DNA of 64,000 bases from an uncultured Tateyamaria sp. Lineage in GTDB: Bacteria > Pseudomonadota > Alphaproteobacteria > Rhodobacterales > Rhodobacteraceae. The stretch covers positions 1 through 64,000 of the forward strand of contig NZ_CANNDO010000003.1 in assembly GCF_947503385.1 (NCBI RefSeq). Direction: 5' to 3'. The first letter of the stretch is position 1; each line of letters opens with the position of its first letter. Under the pieces are notes generated by a model, which worked only from the letters and a program-made list of their open reading frames with translations, ran no database searches and was not told the origin of the DNA. The position numbers and the translations under genes were made by a program. Shown in pieces: positions 7,930 to 17,606 of this stretch.

Positions 7930-9075
7930 TTAGTCGTCGCAGATGTTCTGCAATGCGGTCCATTCCCGTTTGGACAGGATGGGCCGCGTGCCATAGCGCT
8001 GCGTTCGGGCAAACTCCCGGGCGGCGCGCGCCCGGCCATGACTGTCGGGGTGACTGGCGAGAAAGCCAGGCATCGCACTGCCCCGGTCCTGCAACGCGGC
8101 GATCTTGTCAAAGAAATCGGCCATGCCACTGGCATCCGTCCCCGAGGCATCCAGCATTTCCAGCGCAAAGACGTCCGCCGCGGCCTCTGCCTCGCGCGTG
8201 TAGGACGCGTTGAGCGTCCATTCGGCGATGATCACCGCCGCGCCGCCGCCTGCGAAATCTCCCAAGATCAGTGACAAAAGACCCGCTGACCCTGCGGTTC
8301 GGAGCGCATTGCGCGTCACATCACGCGATTCGACGTGGCCAATCTCGTGGCCCAGTACGGCGGCCACTTCGTCCGGGCTGTCGGCCTTGCTGATCAAACC
8401 ACGCATGATAACCACATGCCCGCCCGGTGCGGCAAAAGCGTTGACCATGCGATGATCGAACACCGCGATGGTCAGGTCGTATTCCAGATCCTGCCGTTCG
8501 GTCAGCCGCTCTGTCATCGCGTTGAGCGCGGCCAGCCCCTCTTTGTTGCGACAGACAAGGCTGCCCGCTTCGGAGCCACCCAAAAACCGTTCCATCCCGC
8601 GCACGACGGTCTTGCCCCAAGCCACTTCGCGTTCGATCGGAATATAGGCGGCAAGCGTGTTGGCCATGGCGGGCAGGATAACAAAGATCATCAGAGCCAG
8701 AGCGCCGACCGCACCGCCGGTCCACGCGATAACCTTGCGAAAGGTGCCGCGCGCCACGTCCCGTTTCTTGAGATTGGGGCACAGGCGGGTGAGGATCGAA
8801 ATCATATCGGGATCGGTCACGGTCAGCCGCGCCGTTTTGATCAGGCTGCTGTCGAGGGACGCATCCGCCACCAGCGTCAGGACCATCTGATCCGCGCGCG
8901 CCTGATCGGTCAGCGCCCGGATCGCCCAGAGCGGCCAGTATTGCGAGCCCATGGGCAAGTCGGGATGGGTCAGCCGCAGGGTCTCTGCGGCTGTGTCCAC
9001 ATGCAGTTCGACATCCAGACGCAGGCCCTGCTCTCCGTCAAAGAACCGGGCAAAGGTCTGGCCATCAGGGGCCAT
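7930..9075 (-). CDS. M48-family metallopeptidase
   Basis: The 381-residue protein has a soluble N-terminal part, a membrane helix (about 118-138) and a zinc-protease domain with HEIGH at residues 243-247 followed by VESRDV, as in M48 enzymes (HtpX, BepA, Oma1). The N-terminal half before the helix is not part of the classical protease and resembles extensions found in related roseobacter proteins. The start overlaps the stop of the upstream DUF898 gene, so both are translated together. Probable role: membrane or envelope protein quality control. The substrate is unknown. Confidence 0.9.
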   Translation of the reverse strand: MAPDGQTFARFFDGEQGLRLDVELHVDTAAETLRLTHPDLPMGSQYWPLWAIRALTDQARADQMVLTLVADASLDSSLIKTARLTVTDPDMISILTRLCPNLKKRDVARGTFRKVIAWTGGAVGALALMIFVILPAMANTLAAYIPIEREVAWGKTVVRGMERFLGGSEAGSLVCRNKEGLAALNAMTERLTERQDLEYDLTIAVFDHRMVNAFAAPGGHVVIMRGLISKADSPDEVAAVLGHEIGHVESRDVTRNALRTAGSAGLLSLILGDFAGGGAAVIIAEWTLNASYTREAEAAADVFALEMLDASGTDASGMADFFDKIAALQDRGSAMPGFLASHPDSHGRARAAREFARTQRYGTRPILSKREWTALQNICDD

Positions 9076-10286
9076 CAGATGGCGCCACCCACATCCAGCG
9101 CGTCAGCAAAGCCGTCCGCATCGGCAAAGCTATCGGCCGAGCGTTGCTGGATGGTGTCGAGGTGATCCGCGTTGTGCACGGTGACGTTGTTCACCACATG
9201 CTCGATGATCGGCTGGGTGATCATCACGAGGCTCAGGCCCCCAGCCGCAAGGAGCGCCAGCGCGTAGAGGATCGCAATGATGACGACCCCCACGATGCTG
9301 CCCGCCCCCAGTTGGCCCGTCGCACCCGCGCCTGCAAAAACCGCCGCTCCGACGCCCGCAATAACCGCAAAGATGACGCCCATCAGCACCGAGATCACGA
9401 TGCCGCCGACGATGATCTTGGCGATGATTGTGCTGGTTTCAACCTGAGCCGAGAAGGTGATTTGCCCGTCGAGCACCTTTTTGCCCGTCAGGTAGCAGAA
9501 GGCGTAAACGCGGTAGTAGACCAAGCCGATCAGCAGCCAGATGTAGGCCACAAAGATGCCGATACCGCCGAGTATCGCGAGGGCAACCTGTTCATTGGCC
9601 GCACCCATGCCGAACAGAACGCCCGACACTATCATCAGGACCAGCCCGATGAACACGTGCTTCATCCCTTTGTACAGGTCTTGCCAACGGCCTCCCTGAT
9701 CGAACCGTCCATCGCCGTACCAGCTGCGGTCGGCCATGTATTTCTCCAGCCGGTAGGTGCCCAGCGGCGCAAGAATGCCCAGCGTGATCATGGTCAGAAA
9801 ACCATAGCCAAGGGCGCGCGCCACATAGCCCCATGCGCCGTTTTCCATGCCGAACCGGATGCCACGCCAGCGTGAACGGGCCATTTTGTAACGGCGCGCC
9901 CGGTACTGCGCAAACAGCATCAGGGGCAGCACGGCAAAGATCGACAGGTTGATCGCAATTGCCTGTCCGGCAAACGCTTCGGGGCTGTCGTCCTGCGGGA
10001 CGATAGAGAACCCGATAAAGGTCAGCAGCAGTTGCACGACGCCCAGATAGATGGCGAGGATGACAATGGCGACGAGGAACCCGAGGAATTTCTCCAGCCC
10101 TGTGCCGGTGTACTCAAAGCTGTCGTCATCGCCGGTCACAGATGACCAGATGTATTTGCGAATTCGCGTCTTGGCCCAAAACCGGTAGATGCCCAGTGTG
10201 AGCACCGTGAAGATCGCGGTGATGAAGTAAAGTTTGAAAAGCGGGGCACCCTTGCCGAAATAGCGGCCCTGAATCTGTGCACTCAT
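9075..10286 (-). CDS. DUF898 (YjgN-like) multi-pass membrane protein
   Basis: I place the start at the ATG at 10286 (MSAQIQGRYFGKG), because the family begins with this short segment before the first helix; an upstream ATG at 10322 would add 12 residues. The 403-residue protein has many membrane helices and repeated blocks of the YjgN family (LGIYRFWAKTRIRKY, then LGILAPLGTYRLEKYMADR). Function is unknown in the family. The overlap with the M48 protease gene, also seen commonly in related bacteria, suggests that the two act on the same process at the inner membrane. Confidence 0.88.
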   Translation of the reverse strand: MSAQIQGRYFGKGAPLFKLYFITAIFTVLTLGIYRFWAKTRIRKYIWSSVTGDDDSFEYTGTGLEKFLGFLVAIVILAIYLGVVQLLLTFIGFSIVPQDDSPEAFAGQAIAINLSIFAVLPLMLFAQYRARRYKMARSRWRGIRFGMENGAWGYVARALGYGFLTMITLGILAPLGTYRLEKYMADRSWYGDGRFDQGGRWQDLYKGMKHVFIGLVLMIVSGVLFGMGAANEQVALAILGGIGIFVAYIWLLIGLVYYRVYAFCYLTGKKVLDGQITFSAQVETSTIIAKIIVGGIVISVLMGVIFAVIAGVGAAVFAGAGATGQLGAGSIVGVVIIAILYALALLAAGGLSLVMITQPIIEHVVNNVTVHNADHLDTIQQRSADSFADADGFADALDVGGAI

Positions 10287-10349
10287 GAAACTGTCCCTGT
10301 GACGACGCCCGTTCTGGGCCATTTGCTCGTGGGTACAATCTTAATCGGG

Positions 10350-12641
10350 CTAGAATGTGTTGTCTCGGGGAAATCCTCGTGGCGCCATACGGCCCGCGCT
10401 GGCACGCTTGGCGGTCCATTCGGCCAGCTCGGTTTCGGTGCGGGTGCGGCCCGCAGGATCCAGCCAGCTGAGCCCGTCCGCGAGGGTAAAGGTGGTGGCG
10501 TCGCTGAGCCCGCCATCCTTGTATTTTTGCAGCCGCACGCCCTTGCCACGGGCCATCTCGGGCAGTTCCGACAACGGGAAGATCAGCACTTTGCGGTTCT
10601 CGCCCACAACGGCCACGTGGTCGCCGTCAACTGGCGTGCACACATGGGCGGTGACGTCGCCGCGCACATTCAGCACCTGCTTGCCCGTCCGGGTCTGCGC
10701 GATCACCTCGTCTTCGGGCACGACAAAGCCGTCGCCTGCGGTCGAAGCCACCAGCAGCTTGCGCCCCGGTTTGTGGGTCAGGATGGTGAGGATTTGCGCC
10801 TCGTTCGGCAGATCGACCATCAGGCGCAGCGGCTCGCCCATGCCGCGCCCACCCGGCAGGTTTGCCGCCGACAGCGTGTAAAACCGCCCGTTTGAGCCGA
10901 CGACCACCAGCCGGTCTGTGGTTTCCGCATGAAAGATAAAGCGCGGCCCGTCACCATCCTTGAACTTCAGTTCGCGCGTGAGGTCGATATGGCCGGTCAT
11001 GGCGCGAATCCAGCCCATCTGGCTGCACACCACGGTGATCGGTTCGCGGTCGATCATCGCCTCAAGCGGAACCTCTTCGACCTCGCCGGCTTCGGCAAAG
11101 GTGGTGCGGCGCGCGCCGCCCTCGTAATCCTTGCCAAACTTCTTTTTGACGTCGCGCAACTGGTCCGAAATCGCCTGCCATTGCAGGTCGTCCGTTTCCA
11201 GCAAGTCCTCCAGACCCGCGCGTTCCTCCATCAGCGCGTCGCGCTCGCGCAGCAGTTCCATCTCTTCCAGCCGCCGCAACGACCGCAGGCGCATGTTCAG
11301 GATCGCCTCGGCCTGCACATCGGTCAGTTCACCCTGGCCCGGCGCGGGCGACACGTAGTCCGCTTCGGTCATGGCGCGGGGGTGATCGAGGCTCCAGTCT
11401 TCGCGCATAAGCGCGGGCTTGGGATCCTCATCATAGCGGATGATGTCGATCACCCGGTCGAGGTTGAGAAAGGCCACGATCAGCCCTTCGAGCACCTCAA
11501 GACGGTGGTCGATCTTTTCCATCCGGTGCTGGCTGCGCCGGATCAGCACGTCGCGTCGGAAATCAAGGAAGGCGCGCAGCACCTCCTTCATCGAACACAC
11601 CTTTGGCGTCACGCCGTCGATCAGCACGTTCATGTTGAGCGAGAACCGCACCTCGAGATCGGAGTTACGATAGAGCATCCCCATCAGTACGTCCGGGTCC
11701 ACATTCTTGGATCGCGGCTCAAGAATGACGCGGATGTCGTCGGCGCTCTCATCGCGCACATCGGCGAGGATCGGGACTTTCTTTGTCTGGATGACCTCGG
11801 CCAGCTTTTCGATCAGCTTGGATTTCTGGACCTGATAGGGGATTTCGGTGACGACGATCTGCCACTGGCCACGGCCCAGATCCTCGACCTCGTAGCGACA
11901 GCGCAGGCGGAAGCCGCCGCGCCCGGTGCGATAGGCCTGTGCGATGGCCTCGGGCGGTTCGACAATGATGCCGCCAGTCGGGAAATCCGGGCCGGGCACG
12001 TAGTTCATCAGCGTGTCGTCGCGTGCATCCGGCGTCTTGATCAGGTGCAGGCAGGCGTCGACCAGTTCGGCGATGTTGTGCGGCGGGATGTTCGTGGCCA
12101 TACCCACCGCAATCCCGCTTGAACCATTGGCCAGCAGGTTCGGATAGGTGGCGGGCAGCACGGCGGGTTCTTCGAGTCGGCCATCGTAATTGTCGCGGAA
12201 ATCGACCGCGTTTTCGTCGAGGCCCTCCAGCAGCGCCTCGGCAAACATGGTCATCCGCGCCTCGGTATAGCGCGAGGCGGCGGGGTTATCGCCGTCGATA
12301 TTGCCAAAGTTGCCCTGCCCGTCGACCAGCGGGTAGCGCACGTTGAAATCCTGCGCCAGACGCGCCATTGCATCGTAAATCGCGGCGTCCCCGTGGGGGT
12401 GAAAATCCCCCATCGTGTCGCCGCTGATCTTGGCCGATTTCAGGAATTTCCCGCCAGAGGCGAGGCGCAGCCGGTGCATCGCATAGATGATCCGCCGGTG
12501 TACGGGCTTGAGGCCGTCGCGCGCATCGGGCAGCGCGCGGTGCATAATGGTTGACAGCGCATAGGTCAGATACCGTTCGCCCAACGCGCGGCGCAGCGGT
12601 TCACTGAGGTCCATGTTGGGGGCATCGGCCTGGTCTGACAT
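10350..12641 (-). CDS. parC: DNA topoisomerase IV subunit A
   Basis: ParC is the DNA-breaking subunit of topoisomerase IV, which unlinks daughter chromosomes. The start is the ATG at 12641 ([16 protein letters not shown]). The breakage-reunion domain is intact: [28 protein letters not shown] and the active-site tyrosine in RYTEARMT. The C-terminal part has the beta-pinwheel repeats. The 763-residue length fits ParC; a GyrA-box QRRGGKG is not seen, which favours ParC over GyrA. It is a single gene here; parE is not in the window. Confidence 0.95.
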   Translation of the reverse strand: MSDQADAPNMDLSEPLRRALGERYLTYALSTIMHRALPDARDGLKPVHRRIIYAMHRLRLASGGKFLKSAKISGDTMGDFHPHGDAAIYDAMARLAQDFNVRYPLVDGQGNFGNIDGDNPAASRYTEARMTMFAEALLEGLDENAVDFRDNYDGRLEEPAVLPATYPNLLANGSSGIAVGMATNIPPHNIAELVDACLHLIKTPDARDDTLMNYVPGPDFPTGGIIVEPPEAIAQAYRTGRGGFRLRCRYEVEDLGRGQWQIVVTEIPYQVQKSKLIEKLAEVIQTKKVPILADVRDESADDIRVILEPRSKNVDPDVLMGMLYRNSDLEVRFSLNMNVLIDGVTPKVCSMKEVLRAFLDFRRDVLIRRSQHRMEKIDHRLEVLEGLIVAFLNLDRVIDIIRYDEDPKPALMREDWSLDHPRAMTEADYVSPAPGQGELTDVQAEAILNMRLRSLRRLEEMELLRERDALMEERAGLEDLLETDDLQWQAISDQLRDVKKKFGKDYEGGARRTTFAEAGEVEEVPLEAMIDREPITVVCSQMGWIRAMTGHIDLTRELKFKDGDGPRFIFHAETTDRLVVVGSNGRFYTLSAANLPGGRGMGEPLRLMVDLPNEAQILTILTHKPGRKLLVASTAGDGFVVPEDEVIAQTRTGKQVLNVRGDVTAHVCTPVDGDHVAVVGENRKVLIFPLSELPEMARGKGVRLQKYKDGGLSDATTFTLADGLSWLDPAGRTRTETELAEWTAKRASAGRMAPRGFPRDNTF

Positions 12642-12863
12642 ACATGCTGTGTAGCGAAGCAGAATTCCGGGAACAAGCGGCGTTGTTGTGGCGTTGACGC
12701 ATGGAGAGCACCCCGCCGGGCACGAACGCGTTGCGCACAAAGCACAATCTGTCAGGGGGGAAAACTGACCGCTTTTTTCCAGTGTGGGGAATCGACCGGT
12801 CTGTTAACGTTTATGTGTCACCAAGCTGCCGGTGGCCAAGAGTATGTTGGGGGGACGCGTGGT

Positions 12864-13481
12864 ATGACGCGATTCATCGTTATCACCTTTGCCTTTCTGG
12901 CTTTTGCTTTCTACGAGTTGAGCGGTGGGGCCGACTTTGATCCCATTGAGACGCGGATGGCGCGAATCGATGCCCCGGCAGACGTCACGCAAACTGTGCT
13001 GGACACCGATGTGGCGGACGCATCCGTTGCCACACCCGCCCCCCTGCCCGAGAACGTGACCCGCGTGTCGCTTGACCTTGCATCCGTGGACGACGTGCTG
13101 CGGCCTGCCTCGACGTTGCGGACGCGGCCCGCTGTGCAGCGCGCTGTCGAAACATCCGAACCCGTCACCGAAGAAGAGCCGACACTCATCCTGCCGAGCC
13201 TGCTGGTCGACCGTCCCGTGATTACGCCGGTGGATTTCAATGACGATGGCACCGTCCAGACGGTTGCCGCCGCTGGCCCCGCCAACGAAGTGCGGCAGGT
13301 CACTGGCCGCAGCGTAAATGTGCGCGGCGGTCCCGGCACCAACTATTCCGTTGTGAACCGGCTGGTGCGCGGCGATCAGGTCGAAGTGTTGCAGGATCCC
13401 GGCGATGGCTGGGTGAAGCTGCGTCCGCTGAACGGAGGCACGGTCGGCTGGATGGCTGATTTCCTGCTGAGCGAAGGCTGA
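12864..13481 (+). CDS. SH3 domain-containing secreted or anchored protein
   Basis: The ATG at 12864 gives a protein of 205 residues with an N-terminal hydrophobic segment (IVITFAFLAFAFYEL) that is a signal peptide or anchor, a long acidic, proline-containing linker, and a C-terminal bacterial SH3 domain (about 140-203: RSVNVRGGPGTNYSVV, then GDGWVKLRPLNGG and VGWMADFLL). Such domains bind cell-wall peptides, so it is likely periplasmic. It is divergent from parC with a 222-base gap between them. Confidence 0.85.
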   Translation: MTRFIVITFAFLAFAFYELSGGADFDPIETRMARIDAPADVTQTVLDTDVADASVATPAPLPENVTRVSLDLASVDDVLRPASTLRTRPAVQRAVETSEPVTEEEPTLILPSLLVDRPVITPVDFNDDGTVQTVAAAGPANEVRQVTGRSVNVRGGPGTNYSVVNRLVRGDQVEVLQDPGDGWVKLRPLNGGTVGWMADFLLSEG

Positions 13482-13540
13482 TTGCATCAGCCCAAGGGCT
13501 GACACATGATGCGCCCGAGGCATCGTTTCGGACGCATCCC

Positions 13541-14371
13541 ATGACCCAAAAAACCGTTTTGATCACAGGCTGCTCGTCGGGCATCGGCTATGCCTGCGCC
13601 CTGCATCTGCGCGCGCGCGGGTGGCGCGTCTTTGCGTCCTGCCGCACAGCCGAAGACTGCGCGCGGCTCAGAGCGGAAGGCTTTGACAGCCCGCGCATCG
13701 ACTATGCCGAGACGGGCAGCATCGCGAGCGGTCTGGCCGAGGTGCTGGAGGCCACGGGCGGCACGCTGGATGCGCTGTTCAACAACGGCGCCTATGCGCT
13801 GCCCGGCGCAGTCGAAGACCTGCCCACCGACGCCTTGCGCGCGATATTCGAGACAAACTTTTTCGGCTGGCACGAACTGACGCGCTTTGTGCTGCCGGTG
13901 ATGCGGGCGCAGGGGCACGGGCGGATCGTTCAATGCAGTTCGGTGTTGGGGTTTGTCACGCTGCCGTGGCGCGGGGCTTATAACAGCACGAAATTCGCCC
14001 TCGAAGGCCTGACCGACACGCTGCGGGTTGAGATGCGCGATACGCCGATCCACGTCGTGCTGATCGAACCGGGCCCGGTGACAAGCCGGATCCGGGCAAA
14101 CTCGATCCCCCATTTCGAAAAATGGGTGGACTGGGAAAATTCACCCCGCGTCGCGCAATACAACGCGCAACTGAGAAAGCGGCTATACGAGGACAACGGC
14201 CCCGACACGTTTGAGTTGCCGCCCGAGGCCGTAGCGCGCAAGCTGACACACGCTCTTGAGGCCGACCGGCCCCGTCCGCGCTATTATGTTACGACGCCCA
14301 CCTATATCATGGGCATATTGCGCCGTTTGCTGCCCACACGGGCGCTGGATTGGGTGCTGGCGCGGGGCTGA
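13541..14371 (+). CDS. SDR-family NAD(P)-dependent oxidoreductase
   Basis: The 276-residue protein is a classical short-chain dehydrogenase: cofactor loop TGCSSGIGYA near the N-terminus, NNGAY, an active-site serine in CSSVLG and the YxxxK pair in YNSTKFALEG. Activity would be reduction or oxidation of a carbonyl/hydroxyl group with NAD(P). The substrate cannot be told. It stands alone between the SH3 protein and a small membrane protein. Confidence 0.9.
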   Translation: MTQKTVLITGCSSGIGYACALHLRARGWRVFASCRTAEDCARLRAEGFDSPRIDYAETGSIASGLAEVLEATGGTLDALFNNGAYALPGAVEDLPTDALRAIFETNFFGWHELTRFVLPVMRAQGHGRIVQCSSVLGFVTLPWRGAYNSTKFALEGLTDTLRVEMRDTPIHVVLIEPGPVTSRIRANSIPHFEKWVDWENSPRVAQYNAQLRKRLYEDNGPDTFELPPEAVARKLTHALEADRPRPRYYVTTPTYIMGILRRLLPTRALDWVLARG

Positions 14372-14444
14372 GGCAAATACCGGTTCGCTTTTCCCGCCCG
14401 GCCCCCTACATCTGCGCGGACAAGAACAACAAAGGACCCGACCC

Positions 14445-14651
14445 ATGGGGATCGACCCGCTTTTCCTGCTTATCCTGCTGGCTGTCGTGGCTGTTGTGGT
14501 GGTCCTGATGCTGGGCCTTGGCGGGTTCGCCAAAGGGTCCGGCTGGGCGCAGAAGAATTCCAACAAACTGATGCAGGCGCGGATTGCAGCACAGTTCGTC
14601 GCTGTGCTGTTGATCCTTGCCTACGTCTATTTCAACCGCACCGGGGGCTGA
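14445..14651 (+). CDS. Small twin-helix membrane protein (HIG1-like)
   Basis: The 68-residue product has two membrane helices (residues about 5-27 and 45-63) joined by a basic loop (KGSGWAQKNSNKLMQAR). This layout is that of small HIG1-type proteins common in alphaproteobacteria, often found near cobalamin adenosyltransferase as here. AAAGGA lies upstream of the ATG at 14445. A link to respiratory complexes is known for some relatives; for this one it is only a possibility. Confidence 0.8.
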   Translation: MGIDPLFLLILLAVVAVVVVLMLGLGGFAKGSGWAQKNSNKLMQARIAAQFVAVLLILAYVYFNRTGG

Positions 14652-14655
14652 GCGC

Positions 14656-15231
14656 ATGGTTGTACTGAACAAGATCTACACCAAGACCGGGGATGCGGGC
14701 GAAACCGCATTGGGCAATGGCGCGCGGGTGGCAAAACACGCGATGCGGGTCACGGCCTATGGCACCGCGGATGAATTGAACGCCTTTGTCGGCGTGGCGC
14801 GGCTGGCGACCGAAGGGGATATAGACGTGGCCCTCAGCCGTATTCAGAACGACCTTTTTGATCTGGGCGCGGACCTGTGCCGCCCCGACATAGAGCAGGA
14901 CGCAGAGGCGGAATATCCGCCGCTGCGCATGGCCGATGCGCAGGTCACCCGGCTTGAGGCCGAGATCGACGCGATGAACAGCGCGCTGGAGCCGCTGCGC
15001 AGCTTTATCCTGCCGGGCGGGTCGGCGCTGTCGGCGCATCTGCATGTGTGTCGCACGGTGGCGCGCCGGGCAGAACGTCTGTCGGTGGAACTCGCCACGA
15101 TGGAGGCGGTGAACCCGGCGGCGGTCAAATACCTCAACCGGCTGAGTGACTGGTTCTTTGTTGCCGCGCGCATCGCCAACAACGGCGGCAAAGACGACGT
15201 TTTGTGGGTTCCGGGAGCGAACCGCGCCTAG
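14656..15231 (+). CDS. Cob(I)yrinic acid a,c-diamide adenosyltransferase (PduO type)
   Basis: The enzyme transfers the adenosyl group of ATP to reduced cobalamin, making coenzyme B12. The ATG at 14656, four bases after the preceding stop, gives 191 residues. The N-terminal ATP motif reads IYTKTGDAGETALGNG, and RRAERL with the terminal FVAARIANN segment match PduO-type enzymes. Adenosylcobalamin is needed by the mutases of the ethylmalonyl-CoA pathway, for which this window carries mcd, so the two fit metabolically. Confidence 0.93.
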   Translation: MVVLNKIYTKTGDAGETALGNGARVAKHAMRVTAYGTADELNAFVGVARLATEGDIDVALSRIQNDLFDLGADLCRPDIEQDAEAEYPPLRMADAQVTRLEAEIDAMNSALEPLRSFILPGGSALSAHLHVCRTVARRAERLSVELATMEAVNPAAVKYLNRLSDWFFVAARIANNGGKDDVLWVPGANRA

Positions 15232-15237
15232 CGCGGC

Positions 15238-15290
15238 AAACGCTCCGGAGGAGCGTTTGGCTCCCGGAAGGGCGAAGCCCCGGGGGCTCA
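15238..15290. repeat. Hairpin-forming repeat after the adenosyltransferase gene
   Basis: Directly after the stop there is AAACGCTCC-GGA-GGAGCGTTT (15238-15258), a perfect 9-bp stem, then a second nested structure around CTCCCGG..GGGCGAAGCCC..CCGGGGG. It may end transcription between the two convergent genes or be a dispersed REP-like element; the sequence GGGCGAAGCCC is typical of such elements in roseobacters. Confidence 0.55.
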
Positions 15291-15318
15291 ACCAGAGAAG
15301 CAGAGCCGCAGCGATGCC

Positions 15319-15684
15319 CTACCCCGCCTCCGGCTCCCACAGTTCAATCGGTGTCCCCTCCGGGTCACTCAGATGCGCGAACCGGCCAATGCCGGGCATA
15401 TCGTCCAGCACTTTGACCTCGACCCCGGCGGCGCGAACCTGTGCCACCATCGCGTCCAGATCACCCACCCGGAAATTCAACATGAATGCCTTGTCAGCGG
15501 AAAAGTATTCGGTGTCGGCGGCAAAAGGCGCAAACACTGTCGCCCCGCCTGCCGCCATCCACGGCGGTTGATCCGCAGTTGCAGGCACAAGATCAATGCC
15601 AAGCGTGTCGCGATACCACACCGCCAGCGCTTCTGGTCCCTCTGCACGAAAGAAAAAACCGCCAAATCCTTGAACGCGTTCCAT
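15319..15684 (-). CDS. VOC-family (glyoxalase/bleomycin-resistance fold) protein
   Basis: The 121-residue protein has the two beta-alpha-beta-beta-beta modules of the vicinal-oxygen-chelate fold: FFFRAEGPEALAVWYRDTLG at the start and FRVGDLDAMVAQVRAAGVEV, then LSDPEGTPIELWEPE at the end. I choose the ATG at 15684 because GGAGG is 8 bases away; the in-frame TTG two codons earlier is too close to it. Relatives are glyoxalases, dioxygenases or antibiotic-binding proteins. It stands alone and no substrate can be inferred. Confidence 0.8.
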   Translation of the reverse strand: MERVQGFGGFFFRAEGPEALAVWYRDTLGIDLVPATADQPPWMAAGGATVFAPFAADTEYFSADKAFMLNFRVGDLDAMVAQVRAAGVEVKVLDDMPGIGRFAHLSDPEGTPIELWEPEAG

Positions 15685-15868
15685 GGCCAAGCCCTCCGTT
15701 CTGGTCGCGATAGGTCACGTTACGTTCACTATACTGCACAAGACGCGGCGTCCTAGCGTCGTGACGTGACGATTTTGTCCTGTTTCCCTGTCACGGGGTT
15801 GGGTAAACCGAGCGAGACCGACTAAGTGGCTGATCAAGCTGAGTCGTATTTTGAGGAGAGGAACGCTC

Positions 15869-16627
15869 ATGAAGGTGCTGGTGCCCGTCAAACGCGTGAT
15901 CGACTATAACGTGAAGGTCCGCGTGAAAGCGGACGGATCGGGAGTGGATCTCGCCAACGTCAAAATGTCGATGAACCCGTTCGACGAAATTGCCGTCGAA
16001 CAGGCCATCCGCCTGAAAGAAGCGGGTCAGGCCGACGAGATTGTCGCCGTGTCCGTGGGCGTCAAACAATCTCAGGAAACGCTGCGCACCGCGCTGGCGA
16101 TGGGCGCGGATCGTGCCATCCTTGTCGTGGCCGCGGATGACGTGCACACCGACATTGAACCGCTGAGCGTTGCCAAAATCCTCGCCAAAGTGGTCGAGGA
16201 AGAGCAGCCCGGCCTCGTGCTGTGCGGCAAGCAAGCGATCGACAACGACATGAACGCGACCGGTCAGATGACCGCCGCCCTGCTGGGTTGGAGCCAGGCC
16301 ACCTTCGCCTCAGAGGTTGAAGTGGCGGGGGACAAAGCCAAGGTCACGCGCGAAGTGGATGGCGGTTTGCAGACCATCGAGGTCTCCATGCCCACGATCA
16401 TCACCGTGGACCTGCGCCTGAACGAGCCGCGCTATGCGTCGCTGCCCAACATCATGAAAGCGAAGAAAAAGCCGCTGGATGAGAAGACGCCCGCCGATTA
16501 CGGCGTGGACGTGTCGCCCCGCCTGGAGATCGTGAAAACGACTGAGCCAGAGGCCCGCGCGGCAGGTATCAAGGTGGGCTCGGTCGACGAGCTTGTGGAG
16601 AAACTCAAAGAAGCGGGGGCTGTGTAA
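15869..16627 (+). CDS. etfB: Electron transfer flavoprotein subunit beta
   Basis: EtfB with EtfA takes electrons from acyl-CoA dehydrogenases and passes them to ETF-ubiquinone oxidoreductase. The ATG at 15869 follows GAGGAGAGG. The 252-residue protein starts [17 protein letters not shown] and contains [10 protein letters not shown]-type AMP-binding sequence ([16 protein letters not shown]) and the recognition loop [12 protein letters not shown]. Its stop overlaps the etfA start. The likely client in this window is the methylsuccinyl-CoA dehydrogenase at 29916. Confidence 0.97.
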   Translation: MKVLVPVKRVIDYNVKVRVKADGSGVDLANVKMSMNPFDEIAVEQAIRLKEAGQADEIVAVSVGVKQSQETLRTALAMGADRAILVVAADDVHTDIEPLSVAKILAKVVEEEQPGLVLCGKQAIDNDMNATGQMTAALLGWSQATFASEVEVAGDKAKVTREVDGGLQTIEVSMPTIITVDLRLNEPRYASLPNIMKAKKKPLDEKTPADYGVDVSPRLEIVKTTEPEARAAGIKVGSVDELVEKLKEAGAV

Positions 16628-17556
16628 TGGCTGTTCTTCTTCTCGCAGAGATCAATGATGGCGCACTGGCGATGGACGCCACAGCAAAAGCTGTGACTGC
16701 CGCAGGTGCCTTGGGTGACGTGACGGTGCTGGCCACCGGTGCAACCTGCGCCGATGCCGCCGCCGAAGCGGCCACCATCGACGGCGTGGCAAAGGTGCTG
16801 TGCGCCGAAGACGCGCTTTATGGCAAGCGTCTGGCCGAGCCGGTTGCGGACCTGATCGTATCGCTGGCCGGTGATTATGAGCATATCGTGGCCCCGGCCA
16901 CGACCGACGCCAAGAACATCATGCCCCGCGTGGCGGCTCTGCTCGACGCGATGGTGATCTCGGACGCAACAGCCGTGGTGGACGCCAACACGTTCGAACG
17001 CCCGATCTATGCGGGCAACGCCATTCAGACCGTGAAATCGGGCGACGGCAAGAAGGTCATCACCTTCCGCACGTCCACCTTTGACGCGGCAGGCACGGGC
17101 GGTTCGGCTTCGGTCGAGACTATCGGTGCCGCAGGCGATCCCGGCCTGTCATCCTGGGTCGAGGACAAAGTTGCCGAAAGCGACCGCCCCGAACTGACAT
17201 CGGCGGGTGTGGTTGTGTCCGGCGGCCGCGGCGTCGGCTCCGAAGAGGACTTTGCCCTGATCGAAAAGCTGGCGGACAAGCTGGGTGCTGCTGTGGGTGC
17301 CTCGCGCGCCGCGGTGGACTCGGGCTATGCGCCAAACGACTGGCAAGTGGGCCAGACGGGCAAGGTTGTTGCCCCCGACCTCTATGTCGCGGTTGGCATC
17401 TCGGGTGCGATCCAGCACCTCGCAGGCATGAAGGACAGCAAGGTCATCGTGGCCATCAACAAGGACGAAGAAGCCCCGATTTTCCAAGTGGCGGATTACG
17501 GCCTTGTGGCGGACCTGTTCGACGCCGTACCGGAACTGGTCGAAAAGCTGGGCTAA
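16627..17556 (+). CDS. etfA: Electron transfer flavoprotein subunit alpha
   Basis: EtfA carries the FAD that shuttles electrons in the ETF dimer. The 309-residue protein shows the FAD-binding C-terminal half with [25 protein letters not shown] and [16 protein letters not shown], all characteristic. It overlaps etfB by one base and is followed by an intrinsic terminator, so etfBA is a two-gene operon. Confidence 0.97.
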   Translation: MAVLLLAEINDGALAMDATAKAVTAAGALGDVTVLATGATCADAAAEAATIDGVAKVLCAEDALYGKRLAEPVADLIVSLAGDYEHIVAPATTDAKNIMPRVAALLDAMVISDATAVVDANTFERPIYAGNAIQTVKSGDGKKVITFRTSTFDAAGTGGSASVETIGAAGDPGLSSWVEDKVAESDRPELTSAGVVVSGGRGVGSEEDFALIEKLADKLGAAVGASRAAVDSGYAPNDWQVGQTGKVVAPDLYVAVGISGAIQHLAGMKDSKVIVAINKDEEAPIFQVADYGLVADLFDAVPELVEKLG

Positions 17557-17574
17557 ACCTGCCTGCTACAAACC

Positions 17575-17606
17575 AAAGCCGCCGCATCCACTTGCGGCGG
17601 CTTTTT
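17575..17606 (+). terminator. Intrinsic terminator after etfA
   Basis: AAAGCCGCCGC - ATCCACTT - GCGGCGGCTTTTT forms an 8-bp GC stem extended by A-T pairs and followed by a T run. The A run on the left makes it usable from both directions; it sits between etfA and the convergent DUF6473 gene. Confidence 0.9.
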
